This document shows positions 17,260 to 26,102 of a DNA stretch of 64,000 nt, in pieces; position 1 is the first letter of the stretch, and every line of letters starts with the position of its first letter. The stretch is from the NCBI GenBank assembly GCA_963755335.1, contig CAVWJW010000008.1:992001-1056000 (forward strand). The letters are read 5' to 3'. Position numbers and translations under genes: made by a program. This DNA is from UBA10649 sp963755335 (GTDB lineage Bacteria > Actinomycetota > Actinomycetes > S36-B12). The notes under the pieces were generated by a model, which saw only the letters and a program-made list of their open reading frames with translations, was not told the origin of the DNA and made no database searches.

Positions 17260-18479
17260 GTGGCCTCCAGCGACTTTCGATTCGACGTGGTCGCGACGAT
17301 GGCCGCTGGTCGGGGCGACGCTCGTGCGAGGGCGGGCGTGATCCACACGCCACACGGGCAGATCAGCACCCCGGCGTTCACGCCTGTCGGCACCAAGGCC
17401 ACGGTCAAGGCGGTCCTGCCAGAGACCATGCGCGACCTCGGTGCCCAGGTGATCCTCGCGAACGCCTACCACCTGTACCTGCAGCCCGGGGCGGACATCG
17501 TCGACGAGGCGGGCGGACTGGCAGCGTTCATGAACTGGACCGGGCCGACCATCACCGACAGCGGCGGCTTCCAGGTGCTGTCGCTGGGCGTCGGCTTCAA
17601 GAAGATCCTTGCCATGGATGCCAAGACGGTGCGATCCGACGACGTCATCGCCGAGGGCAAGGACCGACTCGCCCACGTTGACGACGACGGCGTCACGTTC
17701 AAGTCGCACCTGAACGGCTCACTGCACCGCTTCACCCCCGAGGTGTCGATGCAGGTTCAGCACCAGCTCGGTGCCGACATCATCTTCGCCTTCGACGAGT
17801 GCACGACCCTGCTTAACACTCGCGAGTACCAGGAGAGGTCCGTCGAACGCACGCAGGTCGTGGGCCGAACGGTGCATCGTCGAGCATGAGCGGCAGACGA
17901 CCGAGCGCTCCCACCGGCCCTACCAGGCCCTCTTCGGTGTCGTGCAGGGCGCGCAGTACGAGGACCTTCGTCGACAGGGCGGCCAGCGGCCTTGCCGAGC
18001 TGCCCTTCGATGGCTTTGGGATCGGGGGTGCCTTGGAGAAGGACAATCTCGGCACGATCGTTCGGTGGGTCACCGAGGAACTGCCCGACGAGAAGCCACG
18101 CCACCTGCTGGGCATCGGCGAGCCCGACGATGTCTTCAGTGCTGTCGCCAACGGAGCCGACACCTTCGACTGCGTCGCGCCGTCGCGCAATGCCCGCAAC
18201 GGGACGGTGTTCCACCCAGAACGACGCTTCCACATCACCAACGGGCGCTACCGCCGTGACTTCAACCCCATCGACGAGACGTGCGACTGCTACACCTGCG
18301 GTCACTACACGCGCGCCTACCTGCACCACGTCTTCAAGTCCAGCGAGATGGTCGCGTCGACGCTGGCGACGATCCACAACGAGCGCTACATCATCCGGCT
18401 CATCGACCGGATCCGACGGAGCATCGTGGACGGCACGTTCGCGGAGTTGCGGGCCCAGCAGGCCGGTGCGTCCGACTAG
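17260..18479 (+). CDS. tgt: Queuine/preQ1 tRNA-guanine transglycosylase, two frame breaks
   Basis: After repair about 405 residues. Tgt exchanges G34 of GUN tRNAs for the queuosine precursor. Seen: DSGGFQVLSLG with the active-site Asp, the nucleophile region FAFDECT, and the zinc site CDCYTCGHYTRAYLHH near the C-terminus. The frame shifts near 17858 (an extra T before CGTGGG) and at the GGG of 17977-17979; removing one base at each joins ERTQAWAERC and LRRQAASGLAEL. The start is taken as GTG 17260; ATG 17251 is an in-frame alternative. It is convergent with a queuosine-precursor transporter gene, with stops inside one shared hairpin. Confidence 0.88.
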
Positions 18480-18496
18480 GTGCCGGCTGCACCTAG
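18476..18496. terminator. Shared 8-bp hairpin between tgt and the yhhQ-type gene
   Basis: CTAGGTGC (18476-18483) and its exact complement at 18489-18496 with loop CGGCT. Both convergent genes end inside it: the TAG of tgt is in the left arm and that of the transporter in the right arm, so the hairpin serves both directions. Confidence 0.65.
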
Positions 18497-19182
18497 GCCT
18501 GGAGGTCCGCCATCGGGAGAAGGTACGTGGGCTCGCGACGCTTGACCCATCGGATCGTCGGGTACGTGATGGGCAGCAGGACGACCTCCAGCAGAGTCTT
18601 GTACAGGTAGCCGACGAGGACGTAGTTCCAGAACTCGGCTCCCGTGATGACACCGTAGAAGGCGATCGTGCAGAACACGAACGTGTCGGCGAACTCGCCC
18701 ACCACGGTCGAGCCGATCAGTCTGAGCCAGAGCTTGCGCTCCTTGGTGCGCTCCTTGATCTTCACCAGGACGTAGGCATTGAGGAGCTGGCCGACGAGGT
18801 AGCCGCAGATGCTGGCCAGCACGATCCGCGGCACGAAGCCGAGGACGGCCTCGAAGGCCTCCTGGTTCTCGTAGCCGTCCGCCGGCGGGGAGATCTGGAC
18901 GACGAAGAACGTGACCGCGGCGAGGACCGACATGGCGAAGCCCAGGAGGATGGCCTTGCGGGCCGCCTTCAGGCCGTACACCTCGCTCAGCACGTCGCCG
19001 ATGATGTACGTCAGCGGGAACAGGAACGCGCCGCCGTCGGTGATGATGGGGCCGAACGAGATGAGTTTCGTCGCTCCGATGTTGGAGATCAGCAGCAGCG
19101 CCACGAAGATGCCGACGATGACCGGATACAGGCTCGATCCCGTGCTCGCGAAGTGCACGCGCTCGTTGTCGTCAGGTCCCAT
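18493..19182 (-). CDS. yhhQ: Queuosine precursor transporter (VUT family, YhhQ)
   Basis: A 229-residue membrane protein with about six hydrophobic segments. The diagnostic core is SNIGATKLISFG, FLFPLTYIIGDVLSEVYG and VGEFADTFVFCTIAFYG. YhhQ proteins import preQ0/preQ1, and the convergent neighbour is tgt, which uses preQ1. No de novo queuosine genes (queC, queD, queE, queF) are visible, so salvage is a reasonable reading for this locus. The start is chosen as ATG 19182; a TTG at 19197 would add five residues. A tRNA-Arg gene lies 27 bases upstream on the same strand. Confidence 0.88.
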   Translation of the reverse strand: MGPDDNERVHFASTGSSLYPVIVGIFVALLLISNIGATKLISFGPIITDGGAFLFPLTYIIGDVLSEVYGLKAARKAILLGFAMSVLAAVTFFVVQISPPADGYENQEAFEAVLGFVPRIVLASICGYLVGQLLNAYVLVKIKERTKERKLWLRLIGSTVVGEFADTFVFCTIAFYGVITGAEFWNYVLVGYLYKTLLEVVLLPITYPTIRWVKRREPTYLLPMADLQA

Positions 19183-19209
19183 GGTGGGCACATTCAAGCA
19201 CCTGTGCAG

Positions 19210-19285
19210 TGGCGCCCCCGGCAGGATTTGAACCTGCGACCTTCGGTACCGGAAACCGGCGCTCTATCCCCTGAGCTACGGGGGC
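19210..19285 (-). tRNA. tRNA-Arg, anticodon CCG
   Basis: Complete cloverleaf on the minus strand: acceptor GCCCCCG/CGGGGGC, D arm GCTC/GAGC, anticodon loop TTCCGGT with anticodon CCG at positions 34-36, T stem GCAGG/CCTGC with loop TTCAAAT. The discriminator is G and the 3' CCA is encoded (19210-19212). The anticodon stem has four pairs plus a C-A mismatch at 27-43. Confidence 0.95.
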
Positions 19286-19350
19286 TCGGGCCTGCACAGG
19301 CTACCAGCGGGGCGTCGCCCGCCGACGGCGACGTCGTCGGCAAGGATGGG

Positions 19351-20218
19351 ATGGTGATGCGTCGCCTGCAACCCCTCCTGACATGGAGCCAGCGCCTGTC
19401 ACTGGACTTTCAGCGCAATCGCACCTCCCTGGCTGCGGGCGGCCTGGCCTACTTCGTCGCGCTGTCGATCGCGCCGGCCGCGCTTGCTTTCGGGACGGTG
19501 GCCGGGCTGGTGCTCGACCCCACCGAGGTGCGCATCGCGCTCGAGAACCTCGTCGAGAGGGCGCCCGGCACCCTGACGGGCACTCAGCCGGTGATCGACG
19601 CACTGGTGAACCTCATCGAGGGGGCGTCGGCCAGCACGATCACGATCACCACGATCGTCAGCCTGCTGATCGCCGTGTACGCGTCGTCGAAGGTCGTCCT
19701 CGGCCTCCGGATGGCGATGAACACGACGTTCGCCGTCGTCGAGACGCGGGGCGGATTCGTCGAGCGGATCATCTCGGCAGTCATCACCCTGGTCGGCCTG
19801 GTCGCCGGGGTGGCCTTCATCGTCATCCTGACGCTGCTGCCCCGCCTGCTCGTCCTGGCTTGGCGTCAGCGACCTGAGGCTGTCGACCGGCAGCTGGATC
19901 CTGGACTGGCTGCTAGTGATCGTCGTGACGTTCCTGGGGGTGCGCTGGCTGATGCACCACGCACCGAACCACGGTCGCCGTGTCCCGTGGACCTCCCCGG
20001 GTGTTCTGCTCGCGACGGTAGGCATCCTCGCGGCCACGGTCGGCGTCGGCGTCTATGCCCGCTTCTCGAGCAGCCTCGGCGCCGCGGTTCTGCTGTTCGG
20101 GACGGCCATCGTGGTCCTGCTGTGGCTGTACCTGTGCTTCCTGTCGCTGCTGTGGGGGGCCATCGTCGAGGCCGACCGCCAGCGTGCCGCCTCCGCCGCG
20201 GAGATCGAGACCGACTAG
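19351..20218 (+). CDS. YihY/BrkB-type inner membrane protein, one frame break
   Basis: After repair 288 residues. The YihY family (formerly called RNase BN) consists of multi-pass membrane proteins of unknown transport-like role. Seen: the RTSLAAGGLAYFVALSIAPAA opening, IVSLLIAVYASSK, then after the break PWTSPGVLLATVG and LLFGTAIVVLLWLYL. The frame shifts at the TT of 19860-19861; dropping one T gives VLAGVSDLRLSTGSW. The start is ATG 19351 (ATG 19357 is also possible); AAGG lies just upstream. The last bases overlap the convergent small membrane gene. Confidence 0.8.
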
Positions 20219-20524
20219 GACGAGAACCAGCGGGGCGGGCCGGCGATCAGACCGGTGAGGAAGCCGGCGATGGCACCGCCGAAGCCCATGTCGAGGGCGC
20301 TGGGGTTGATGAAAGGAACGAGCCACAGGAAGGCGCCGGCACCGAAGGCGACTGCGCCCATCCCGACCCCGGAGACCACGGCGAACGCCAGCCTCCCGCC
20401 CCCAGCTGCCGTCGGCCTTCGCGGGAGAGTTCGACTTCTTCTCCACGCTGCCGCCGGGGGTCGTCGCCCCGGAGTTCGTCGCGTTGACCTCGCGGAGGAG
20501 GCGCTCAATGTCGTCGTCGGCCAT
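20215..20524 (-). CDS. Small membrane protein of unknown function, one frame break
   Basis: About 102 residues after repair. The N-terminus is acidic and polar (MADDDIERLLREVNATNSG), then a Lys/Ser linker, then two hydrophobic, glycine-rich segments (AFAVVSGVGMGAVAFGAGAFL and MGFGGAIAGFLTGLIAG) likely to span the membrane. The frame breaks at the run of five C on the plus strand (20399-20403); removing one base joins the two halves as DGSWGGRLAFAV. It is not a family I can name. Convergent with the YihY gene; a CACAAT box lies six bases before the ATG, so it may be leaderless. Confidence 0.55.
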
Positions 20525-20546
20525 GCCCCCATTGTGCCTGACGAGG

Positions 20547-20586
20547 CAACCCCCGCGGCCGCGCAGAAAGGTGGCCGCGGGAGGTT
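20547..20586. terminator. GC-rich hairpin upstream of the small membrane gene
   Basis: CCCGCGGCC (20552-20560) pairs with 20573-20581; after one mismatch AACC/GGTT extends it. It lies between the csp gene's own terminator and the small membrane gene's likely promoter, so it may be a second terminator. Confidence 0.4.
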
Positions 20587-20662
20587 TGCCGGACCGCGGC
20601 GCGGGGAATCACCTCACTGTCGGCGCTCGCAGGTCGGGGGGCCAGCAAGGGCCGACACCACA

Positions 20663-20694
20663 GTGGGGCCTCGCCATGATCGGCGGGGCCCCAC
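20663..20694 (-). terminator. Terminator of the first cold-shock gene
   Basis: GTGGGGCCTCGCC, loop ATGATC, GGCGGGGCCCCAC: a 13-bp stem including one G-T pair, 12 bases past the stop of the minus-strand csp gene at 20707. Confidence 0.7.
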
Positions 20695-20706
20695 GTGATG
20701 AACCGG

Positions 20707-20910
20707 TCAGGCCGCGCGGACCTTGTCGGCCTGCGGGCCCTTGGGGCCGGCAACGATGTCGAACTCGACAACCTGGTTCTCCTCGAGGGAGCGGTAGCCG
20801 TCGGACTGGATCGCCGAGTAGTGGACGAAGACGTCCGGACCGCCGTCGGCCTGGGCGATGAAGCCGTAGCCCTTCTCAGCGTTGAACCACTTCACGGTTC
20901 CTTGAGCCAT
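20707..20910 (-). CDS. Cold-shock protein, CspA family
   Basis: 67 residues, the usual single cold-shock domain length. The RNA-binding motifs KWFNAEKGYGFI (RNP1) and VFVHYSAI (RNP2) are intact. These proteins melt RNA structure and bind single-stranded nucleic acid. The ribosome site AAGGAGAC lies before ATG 20910. It differs from its neighbour at 21166 at only a few positions (Y/F in RNP1, LEENQVVEFDIVA versus LDENQAVEYDVVQ, ending RAA versus RIV). It has its own terminator and a long leader, so it is probably a separate transcription unit. Confidence 0.95.
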   Translation of the reverse strand: MAQGTVKWFNAEKGYGFIAQADGGPDVFVHYSAIQSDGYRSLEENQVVEFDIVAGPKGPQADKVRAA

Positions 20911-21113
20911 GTCGCACAGTCTCCTTGCGGGAACGTCGTGTCGGACGGGCGCCCGGCACGCGGCCAGCCGTTCAAACCGTCGTCCCGTTCTGTGCTCATG
21001 CTCAGAAGAACAGAAGCCCGCCGACAAGGGCGGGCAACTCAGAACTTTGGTGCTGATATGGCCGTGCCTGCGCGGAAATATACCTTCCGGGAGTGGTCAG
21101 GGGGCCGTAAAAC
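20911..21113 (-). promoter_or_regulatory. Long leader and promoter region of the first csp gene
   Basis: 203 bases between the terminator of the upstream csp copy and this csp start. An AT-rich TATATT on the minus strand (about 21078-21083) is a likely -10 box, leaving a leader of roughly 160 bases, typical of cold-shock mRNAs. No ORF or known riboswitch motif was seen. Confidence 0.4.
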
Positions 21114-21151
21114 CCGACCGGGACCCCACGAAATCGTGGAGCCCCGGTCGG
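21114..21151 (-). terminator. Terminator of the second cold-shock gene
   Basis: CCGACCGGG (21114-21122) pairs with CCCGGTCGG (21143-21151), and an inner CCACGA/TCGTGG stem follows. It lies 14 bases past the csp stop at 21166. Confidence 0.7.
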
Positions 21152-21165
21152 TACGCCGAAATCAA

Positions 21166-21369
21166 TCAGACGATGCGAACCTTGTCGGCCTGGGGACCCT
21201 TGGGGCCCTGGACGACGTCGTACTCGACGGCCTGGTTCTCGTCGAGCGAGCGGTAGCCATCGGACTGAATTGCGGAGTAGTGGACGAAGACGTCCGGGCC
21301 GCCGTCGGCCTGGGCGATGAAGCCAAAGCCCTTCTCAGCGTTGAACCACTTGACGGTTCCTTGAGCCAT
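21166..21369 (-). CDS. Cold-shock protein, CspA family (tandem paralogue)
   Basis: 67 residues with RNP1 KWFNAEKGFGFI and RNP2 VFVHYSAI. Together with the gene at 20707 it forms a tandem pair of near-identical proteins on the minus strand. The ribosome site AAAGGA sits about ten bases before ATG 21369. Separate terminators imply separate regulation of the two copies. Recent duplication or gene conversion would explain the similarity. Confidence 0.95.
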   Translation of the reverse strand: MAQGTVKWFNAEKGFGFIAQADGGPDVFVHYSAIQSDGYRSLDENQAVEYDVVQGPKGPQADKVRIV

Positions 21370-21477
21370 GATGCGTATTCCTTTTCACGAACTGAACATG
21401 CCGAACGGTTGCTGGGCATGGGCCTTGACGCAATGAGCCTAGCCCCCGCACGGCGAATTGTCAGAATCCCGGGTCGA

Positions 21478-21483
21478 TAGGCT
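21478..21483 (+). promoter_or_regulatory. -10 box TAGGCT, leaderless promoter of argS
   Basis: TAGGCT ends six bases before GTG 21490; no ribosome-binding sequence lies between. It supports this GTG as the argS start. Confidence 0.55.
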
Positions 21484-21489
21484 CGGCGA

Positions 21490-23149
21490 GTGACTCCGGA
21501 TGAGCTTGGCCAGGCGGTGAGCCGCATCGTGGGATCGGTGGCCGACACCCTCGGAATTGATCGTGCTGGCCTCCCCGAGGTGCGGATTGAGCGGCCCAAG
21601 TCCCGTGAGCATGGCGATTACGCAACGAACGTGGCACTGGCCCTGGCCAAGCAGGCGGGAATGGCCCCGCGCGATCTGGCGGGACTGCTCGCCGATCAGC
21701 TCGCGGGTGAGCCGGGCATCGCCACCGTGGAGGTGGCGGGTCCGGGGTTCATCAACGTCCGACTCGAGTCCGCGGAGCAGGGCGAGCTCGCGCGGATGGT
21801 GGTCGACGGCAGGGGACACCTGGGGACACGGCACGGCCCTGAGCGGGCGCGTCGTCAACGTCGAGTTCATCTCGGCGAACCCCACCGGGCCGCTCCACCT
21901 GGGTCACACGCGGTGGGCAGCCGTCGGCGATGCGATCGCCCGCGTCCTCGCGGCGGCCGGTGCCACGGTCGCCCGGGAGTTCTACGTCAACGACCGTGGC
22001 GTCCAGATGGACAAGTTCGGGGCGTCCGTCATGGCCGTCGCCAACGGTCGGCCGGTACCCGAGGACGGCTATCACGGCTCGTACGTCCTGGAGCTCGCGG
22101 CGCAGATCGTCGATGCCGAGCCCTCCATCCGCATGCTGCCGGACGACGAGCAGCTGGTCGCCTTCCGCGAGGCCGCCTACGGCCTCCAGCTCGCGCAGCA
22201 GCGTCGGGTGCTCGACCTGTTCCGCACGCACTTCGACGTCTGGGCCTCGGAGCGGGCCCTGCACGACTCGGGCGCCGTCGAGCGCGGGCTCGACAAGCTG
22301 CGCGGCCAAGGACACGTCTTCGAGCTGGACGGCGCCGTCTGGCTGCGCACCACCGACTTCGGCGACGACAAGGACCGCGTGCTCGTCAAGGCCGACGGCG
22401 AGTACACTTACTTCGCCTCCGACACGGCCTACTACGTCGACAAGCGAGCACGCGGCTTCGACCTCAACATCTACCTGCTCGGCGCCGATCATCACGGTTA
22501 CGTCAACAGGCTGCGCGCGGTCGCCGCGTGCGCCGGTGACGACATGGACGACAACGTCGAGGTGCTGATCGGCCAGCTCGTCAAGATCACCCGAGACGGC
22601 GAGGAGGTCAAGCTCTCCAAGCGCGCGGGCAACATCGTCACCCTCGAGGACCTCGTCGAGGAGGTCGGCGTCGATGCGGCGCGGTACACGCTGGCTCGCT
22701 ATCCCGTCGACTCCCCGCTCACGCTCGACATCGCCGAGATGATCAAGGCGACCAACGACAACCCCGTCTTCTACGTGCAGTACGCCCACGCGCGCATCGC
22801 GTCGGTGCTGCGCAACGCGGCAGAGCTGGGCATCGACTGGCGCGACCTCGACTTCGACCCGTCGCAGCTCGACCACGAGCGGGAGAACAACCTGCTCGGG
22901 ATGCTCGGTGAGTTCCCGCGGATCGTCGCCGGCGCGGCCGAGCTGCGCGAGCCGCACCGCGTCGCTCGGTACCTCGAGGACCTGGCCACGGCCTACCACC
23001 GGTTCTACGACGTGTGCTGGGTGCTGCCTCGAGGCGATGAGGAACTGGCTGCCATCCACGTGGCGCGGCTGTGGCTGTGCGCGGCGGCCCGCCAGACGAT
23101 CGCCAACGGCCTCGACCTCCTGGGCGTCAGCGCGCCTGAGCGCATGTAG
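21490..23149 (+). CDS. argS: Arginyl-tRNA synthetase, one frame break
   Basis: After repair 552 residues, normal for the family. It charges tRNA-Arg. Seen: an N-terminal tRNA-binding domain (VRIERPKSREHGDYATN), the HIGH-like motif NPTGPLHLGHTRW, the VNDRGVQMDKFG segment, and KLSKRAGNIV in the KMSKS position, then the helical anticodon-binding C-terminus. The frame shifts at the GG of 21808-21809; removing one G gives VVDAGDTWGHGTAL. As argS is normally essential and single-copy, the break must be an assembly error or be bypassed. It is upstream of lysA with 20 bases between, but lysA has its own promoter. Confidence 0.95.
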
Positions 23150-23157
23150 GGATGCCC

Positions 23158-23163
23158 TAGCCT
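23158..23163 (+). promoter_or_regulatory. -10 box TAGCCT, leaderless promoter of lysA
   Basis: TAGCCT ends six bases before ATG 23170, and no ribosome site is present. This gives lysA its own leaderless start just past argS. Confidence 0.55.
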
Positions 23164-23169
23164 TTCCGC

Positions 23170-24585
23170 ATGCGCGCCCATCCCGCTGGACCCCTGCACG
23201 CCGACGTCGTCGCCGACCATGCGTCGGTCGACCGGCCCGGCTCCAGCGCTGAGCTGAACCGCCTGTCGCCGGCGGTGTGGCCGTCCAGCGCGGCGCGCAA
23301 CGCCCACGGTGCGATCGAGATCGGCGATGTCGACGTGCGCGACGCCGTGGGCGCGTTCGGATCCCCGCTCTTCCTGTTCGACGAGGCCGACCTGCGCGAT
23401 CGGGCCCGTCGGTACCGCACGGCATACGTCGATGCCGGCGCACGGATCGTCTACTACGCCGCGAAGGCCTTCCTGTCGACGGCCGTCGCGCGGTGGGTGA
23501 CCGAGGAGGGGCTCGGCATCGACGTGGCCTCGGGCGGCGAGCTGGCGGTCGCTGTGCGGGCGGGGGTGCCTGGGGACCGCCTCCTGATGCACGGCAACAA
23601 CAAGTCGGCTGAGGAGATCGAGGCGGCGATCGACGCGGGCGTGGGACGCATCGTCATCGACTCGTTCGAGGACATCGTCCGGCTGGCCGACGCGGCCGCA
23701 CGGGCCGGGATCGTGCAGCCGGTTCTTGTCCGGGTGACCGTGGGCGTCGAGGCGCACACGCATGAGTTCATCGCCACGGCGCACGAGGACCAGAAGTTCG
23801 GCCTGTCGGTCGCCTCGGGTGCAGCCGAGGAGGCGGTCCGGCGCATCGCGAAGCTGCCGAGCCTCGAGCTCATGGGGCTGCACTCCCATATCGGCTCGCA
23901 GATCTTCGACTCGTCCGGATTCCAGGTGGCAGCGGCGCGCGTTGTCTCCGTCGCCCAGCGCATCTGGGACCAGCAGGGGATCGAGATCGAGGAGCTGAAC
24001 CTCGGTGGCGGGATGGGCATCGCCTACGTCGATTCCGACGATCCGCTCGATGTCGCCGACATGGCACTTCAGATCGGCGACATCGTCGGCAAGGAGTGCG
24101 CGACAGCGGGGATTCCCATGCCCGCGCTGGCCTTCGAGCCGGGCCGCGCGATCGTCGGCCCGGCGGCGGTCACGGTCTACGAGGTCGGGACGGTCAAGCC
24201 CGTTGAACTCGACCGCGGACTGGTGCGCACGTACGTGTCGGTCGATGGCGGCATGAGCGACAACATCCGAACGGCGCTCTACGACGCGGAGTACTCCGTT
24301 GCCCTGGCCTCCCGGGAGTCCGAAGCCGAGCCGGTCCTGTGTCGCGTGGTGGGCAAGCACTGCGAGTCCGGCGACGTCGTGGTGCGTGACGCCTGGCTGC
24401 CGGCCGATCTGGCGCCGGGGGACCTCCTTGCTGTCGCGGCGACCGGCGCCTACTGCCGTTCGATGGCGTCGAACTACAACTACCTGCCGCGACCGGCGGT
24501 CGTGTCCGCCAGCAAAGGACAGCTCGCGGTCGTGCTGCGCCGCGAGACCATCGACGACCTGCTCGCACTCGATCCGGGCGCCTGA
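23170..24585 (+). CDS. lysA: Diaminopimelate decarboxylase
   Basis: 471 residues. It makes lysine from meso-diaminopimelate, a PLP enzyme with an alanine-racemase-like barrel. Seen: the PLP lysine in VYYAAKAFLS (about residue 98), the glycine-rich phosphate loop region ELNLGGGMGIAY, LMGLHSHIGSQ, the cross-subunit CESGD, and DGGMSDNIR. An N-terminal extension of about 40 residues is usual in actinobacteria. The frame is intact. In the mycobacterial order lysA is followed directly by hom; here a DUF2237 gene and an aquaporin gene on the other strand are inserted between. Confidence 0.96.
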   Translation: MRAHPAGPLHADVVADHASVDRPGSSAELNRLSPAVWPSSAARNAHGAIEIGDVDVRDAVGAFGSPLFLFDEADLRDRARRYRTAYVDAGARIVYYAAKAFLSTAVARWVTEEGLGIDVASGGELAVAVRAGVPGDRLLMHGNNKSAEEIEAAIDAGVGRIVIDSFEDIVRLADAAARAGIVQPVLVRVTVGVEAHTHEFIATAHEDQKFGLSVASGAAEEAVRRIAKLPSLELMGLHSHIGSQIFDSSGFQVAAARVVSVAQRIWDQQGIEIEELNLGGGMGIAYVDSDDPLDVADMALQIGDIVGKECATAGIPMPALAFEPGRAIVGPAAVTVYEVGTVKPVELDRGLVRTYVSVDGGMSDNIRTALYDAEYSVALASRESEAEPVLCRVVGKHCESGDVVVRDAWLPADLAPGDLLAVAATGAYCRSMASNYNYLPRPAVVSASKGQLAVVLRRETIDDLLALDPGA

Positions 24586-24614
24586 GAGGGCGCACGCGCC
24601 TGGTGCTGCTGGCC

Positions 24615-25017
24615 TCAGTCGAGCAGCGCGGACAGGTCGTTCGGGGCATCGGCAGCGCACTCCTGAAGTGCGACGAGGGGGACAGCGTCCAATGCGGCCT
24701 CGTTCGGTCGCGCGCAGGATCACCGGCGCCTTGACTCCGTCGGCGTACGCGTCGAGCCAGCGGGAGGCACAGACGGCCCATCGGTCGCCGGGCTGAAGCC
24801 CGGCGAAGCCGAACTGGGGCATCGGGGTGGACAGGTCGTTGCCGGTCGCCTTCTGGTGGTCGAGGAACTCGGCGGTGACGACGGTGCAGACGGTGTGCGA
24901 CCCGAGGTCCTCGGGCCCGGTCGTGGTGTAGCCATCCCGGTAGAAGCCGGTGAGCGGCTCGGTGCTGCAGACCTCGAGGTCCGCGCCGAGGACATTGCGC
25001 TGACGCTCAGAATCCAT
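24615..25017 (-). CDS. DUF2237 family protein, one frame break
   Basis: About 133 residues after repair. A small conserved protein of unknown function: NVLGADLEVCSTEPLTGFYRDG, GSHTVCTVVTAEFL, GNDLSTPMPQFGFAGLQPGDRWAVCASRW. Conserved cysteines are spread along the protein. The frame shifts near 24706; dropping one base of the GG pair continues the protein as RATNEAALDAVPLVALQEC and ends at 24615. The start is ATG 25017 with a TACGCT box six bases upstream on the minus strand. Convergent with lysA. Confidence 0.85.
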
Positions 25018-25023
25018 GCTGCC

Positions 25024-25029
25024 AGCGTA
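25024..25029 (-). promoter_or_regulatory. -10 box TACGCT, leaderless promoter of the DUF2237 gene
   Basis: On the minus strand TACGCT is followed by exactly six bases and then ATG 25017. No ribosome site is visible. Confidence 0.5.
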
Positions 25030-25080
25030 GGAGCCGTCGGCCCATCGCGAAAGCGCCCTCAGCCAGCTGCCCCCTCAACG

Positions 25081-25148
25081 CGAGAAGACCCGCATCGTCG
25101 CGCCGGGACCCGTTCAACCGGGTCGCAGCGACGATGCGGGTCTTCTCG
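25081..25148. terminator. 21-bp perfect inverted repeat downstream of the aquaporin gene
   Basis: Arms at 25081-25101 and 25128-25148 are exactly complementary; the loop itself holds a 6-bp stem (GACCCG/CGGGTC, 25107-25112 and 25119-25124). It ends eight bases short of the aquaporin stop at 25157, so it most likely terminates that gene; no T-run follows. Confidence 0.65.
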
Positions 25149-25156
25149 GCGGAGGA

Positions 25157-25903
25157 CTACTCGCGCTCGGAACCCGCGACGAGCTTCTCGGTCTCCTCGA
25201 CATCGGTCTTCGTGAGGCGCCAGAGGAGGACGGCCAGGACCGACCCGACGAGCGGGGCGAGGATGAACAGCCAGACCTGGCCGAGGGCGTCGCCACCCGC
25301 GAACAGGGCGGGGCCGAACGAGCGGGCCGGGTTGACCGAGGTGCCGTCCAGCGGGATGCCGACGAGGTGGACGACCGTCAGGGCGAGGCCCAGCGCGATG
25401 CCCGCGAAGCCGGGCGCGGCCACGCGCTCGGTCACGAGAAGGATGACCATGACGAACGCGCCGGTCAGCAGGACCTCGAGGACGAATGCGCCGGCCAGGT
25501 TGATCGATCCGTTGTTATAGGAGTTGGTGCCGAGACTGCCGCTGTAGTCCGTGACGCCGAACGACGACACGAACAGCTTGAGGACCGCGCCGCCGAGGAT
25601 GGCGCCCAGGAACTGGGCGATCCAGTAGCCGACGGCCTCGTTGGTGGGCATCCGACGGCCCAGCAGCATGGCCAGGGTCACGGCCGGGTTGACGTGGGCG
25701 CCGGAAACCGGGCCGAAGGCGTACGCCAGGGCGACGAGCACCAGGCCGAAGGCGAGAGCGACGCCGACGACGCCGTTGCCGGGGCCGGCGCCGTCGACGC
25801 CGACCTTCGCGGCGATGCCGAAGACGGCAGCGCCGACGGCGAGGAACACGAGCAGGAACGTGCCGATGAACTCGGCGGCAAGCTTCCGAGCGGTGCTGTT
25901 CAT
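25157..25903 (-). CDS. Aquaporin, AqpZ-like
   Basis: 248 residues, six membrane helices and two half-helix motifs: HVNPAVT (NPA at 72-74) and SVNPARS (NPA at 191-193). The selectivity filter positions read H179, T188, R194, the combination seen in water-selective AqpZ, so water transport is favoured over glycerol. The ribosome site GAGGAGG precedes ATG 25903. It is divergent from hom with about 200 bp between, holding no gene. It is inserted in the otherwise conserved lysA-hom neighbourhood together with the DUF2237 gene. Confidence 0.93.
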   Translation of the reverse strand: MNSTARKLAAEFIGTFLLVFLAVGAAVFGIAAKVGVDGAGPGNGVVGVALAFGLVLVALAYAFGPVSGAHVNPAVTLAMLLGRRMPTNEAVGYWIAQFLGAILGGAVLKLFVSSFGVTDYSGSLGTNSYNNGSINLAGAFVLEVLLTGAFVMVILLVTERVAAPGFAGIALGLALTVVHLVGIPLDGTSVNPARSFGPALFAGGDALGQVWLFILAPLVGSVLAVLLWRLTKTDVEETEKLVAGSERE

Positions 25904-26102
25904 GGGAGATGCCTCCTCGATACCAGAGCCCCGGGGCGGGCCTGTAAGCGTTTAGTGTGACGCGCGGGCGACAGTATGGCGGGTACCCACGCCGACCGCC
26001 AACGTCGCGCAGGTCCTCGTTCGCCATCGGTTCCGGCGACCTGAGAGGCTGTGCTCCTGCGGGGCGACGCGCCCGCCGCCCGCGAGCACCGAAGGAGTCC
26101 GA

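Noticed and set aside
25018..26102. Mobile element inserted between lysA and hom
   Set aside because: Apart from the hairpin I see no transposase, direct repeats or integrase; aquaporin and DUF2237 have ordinary composition.
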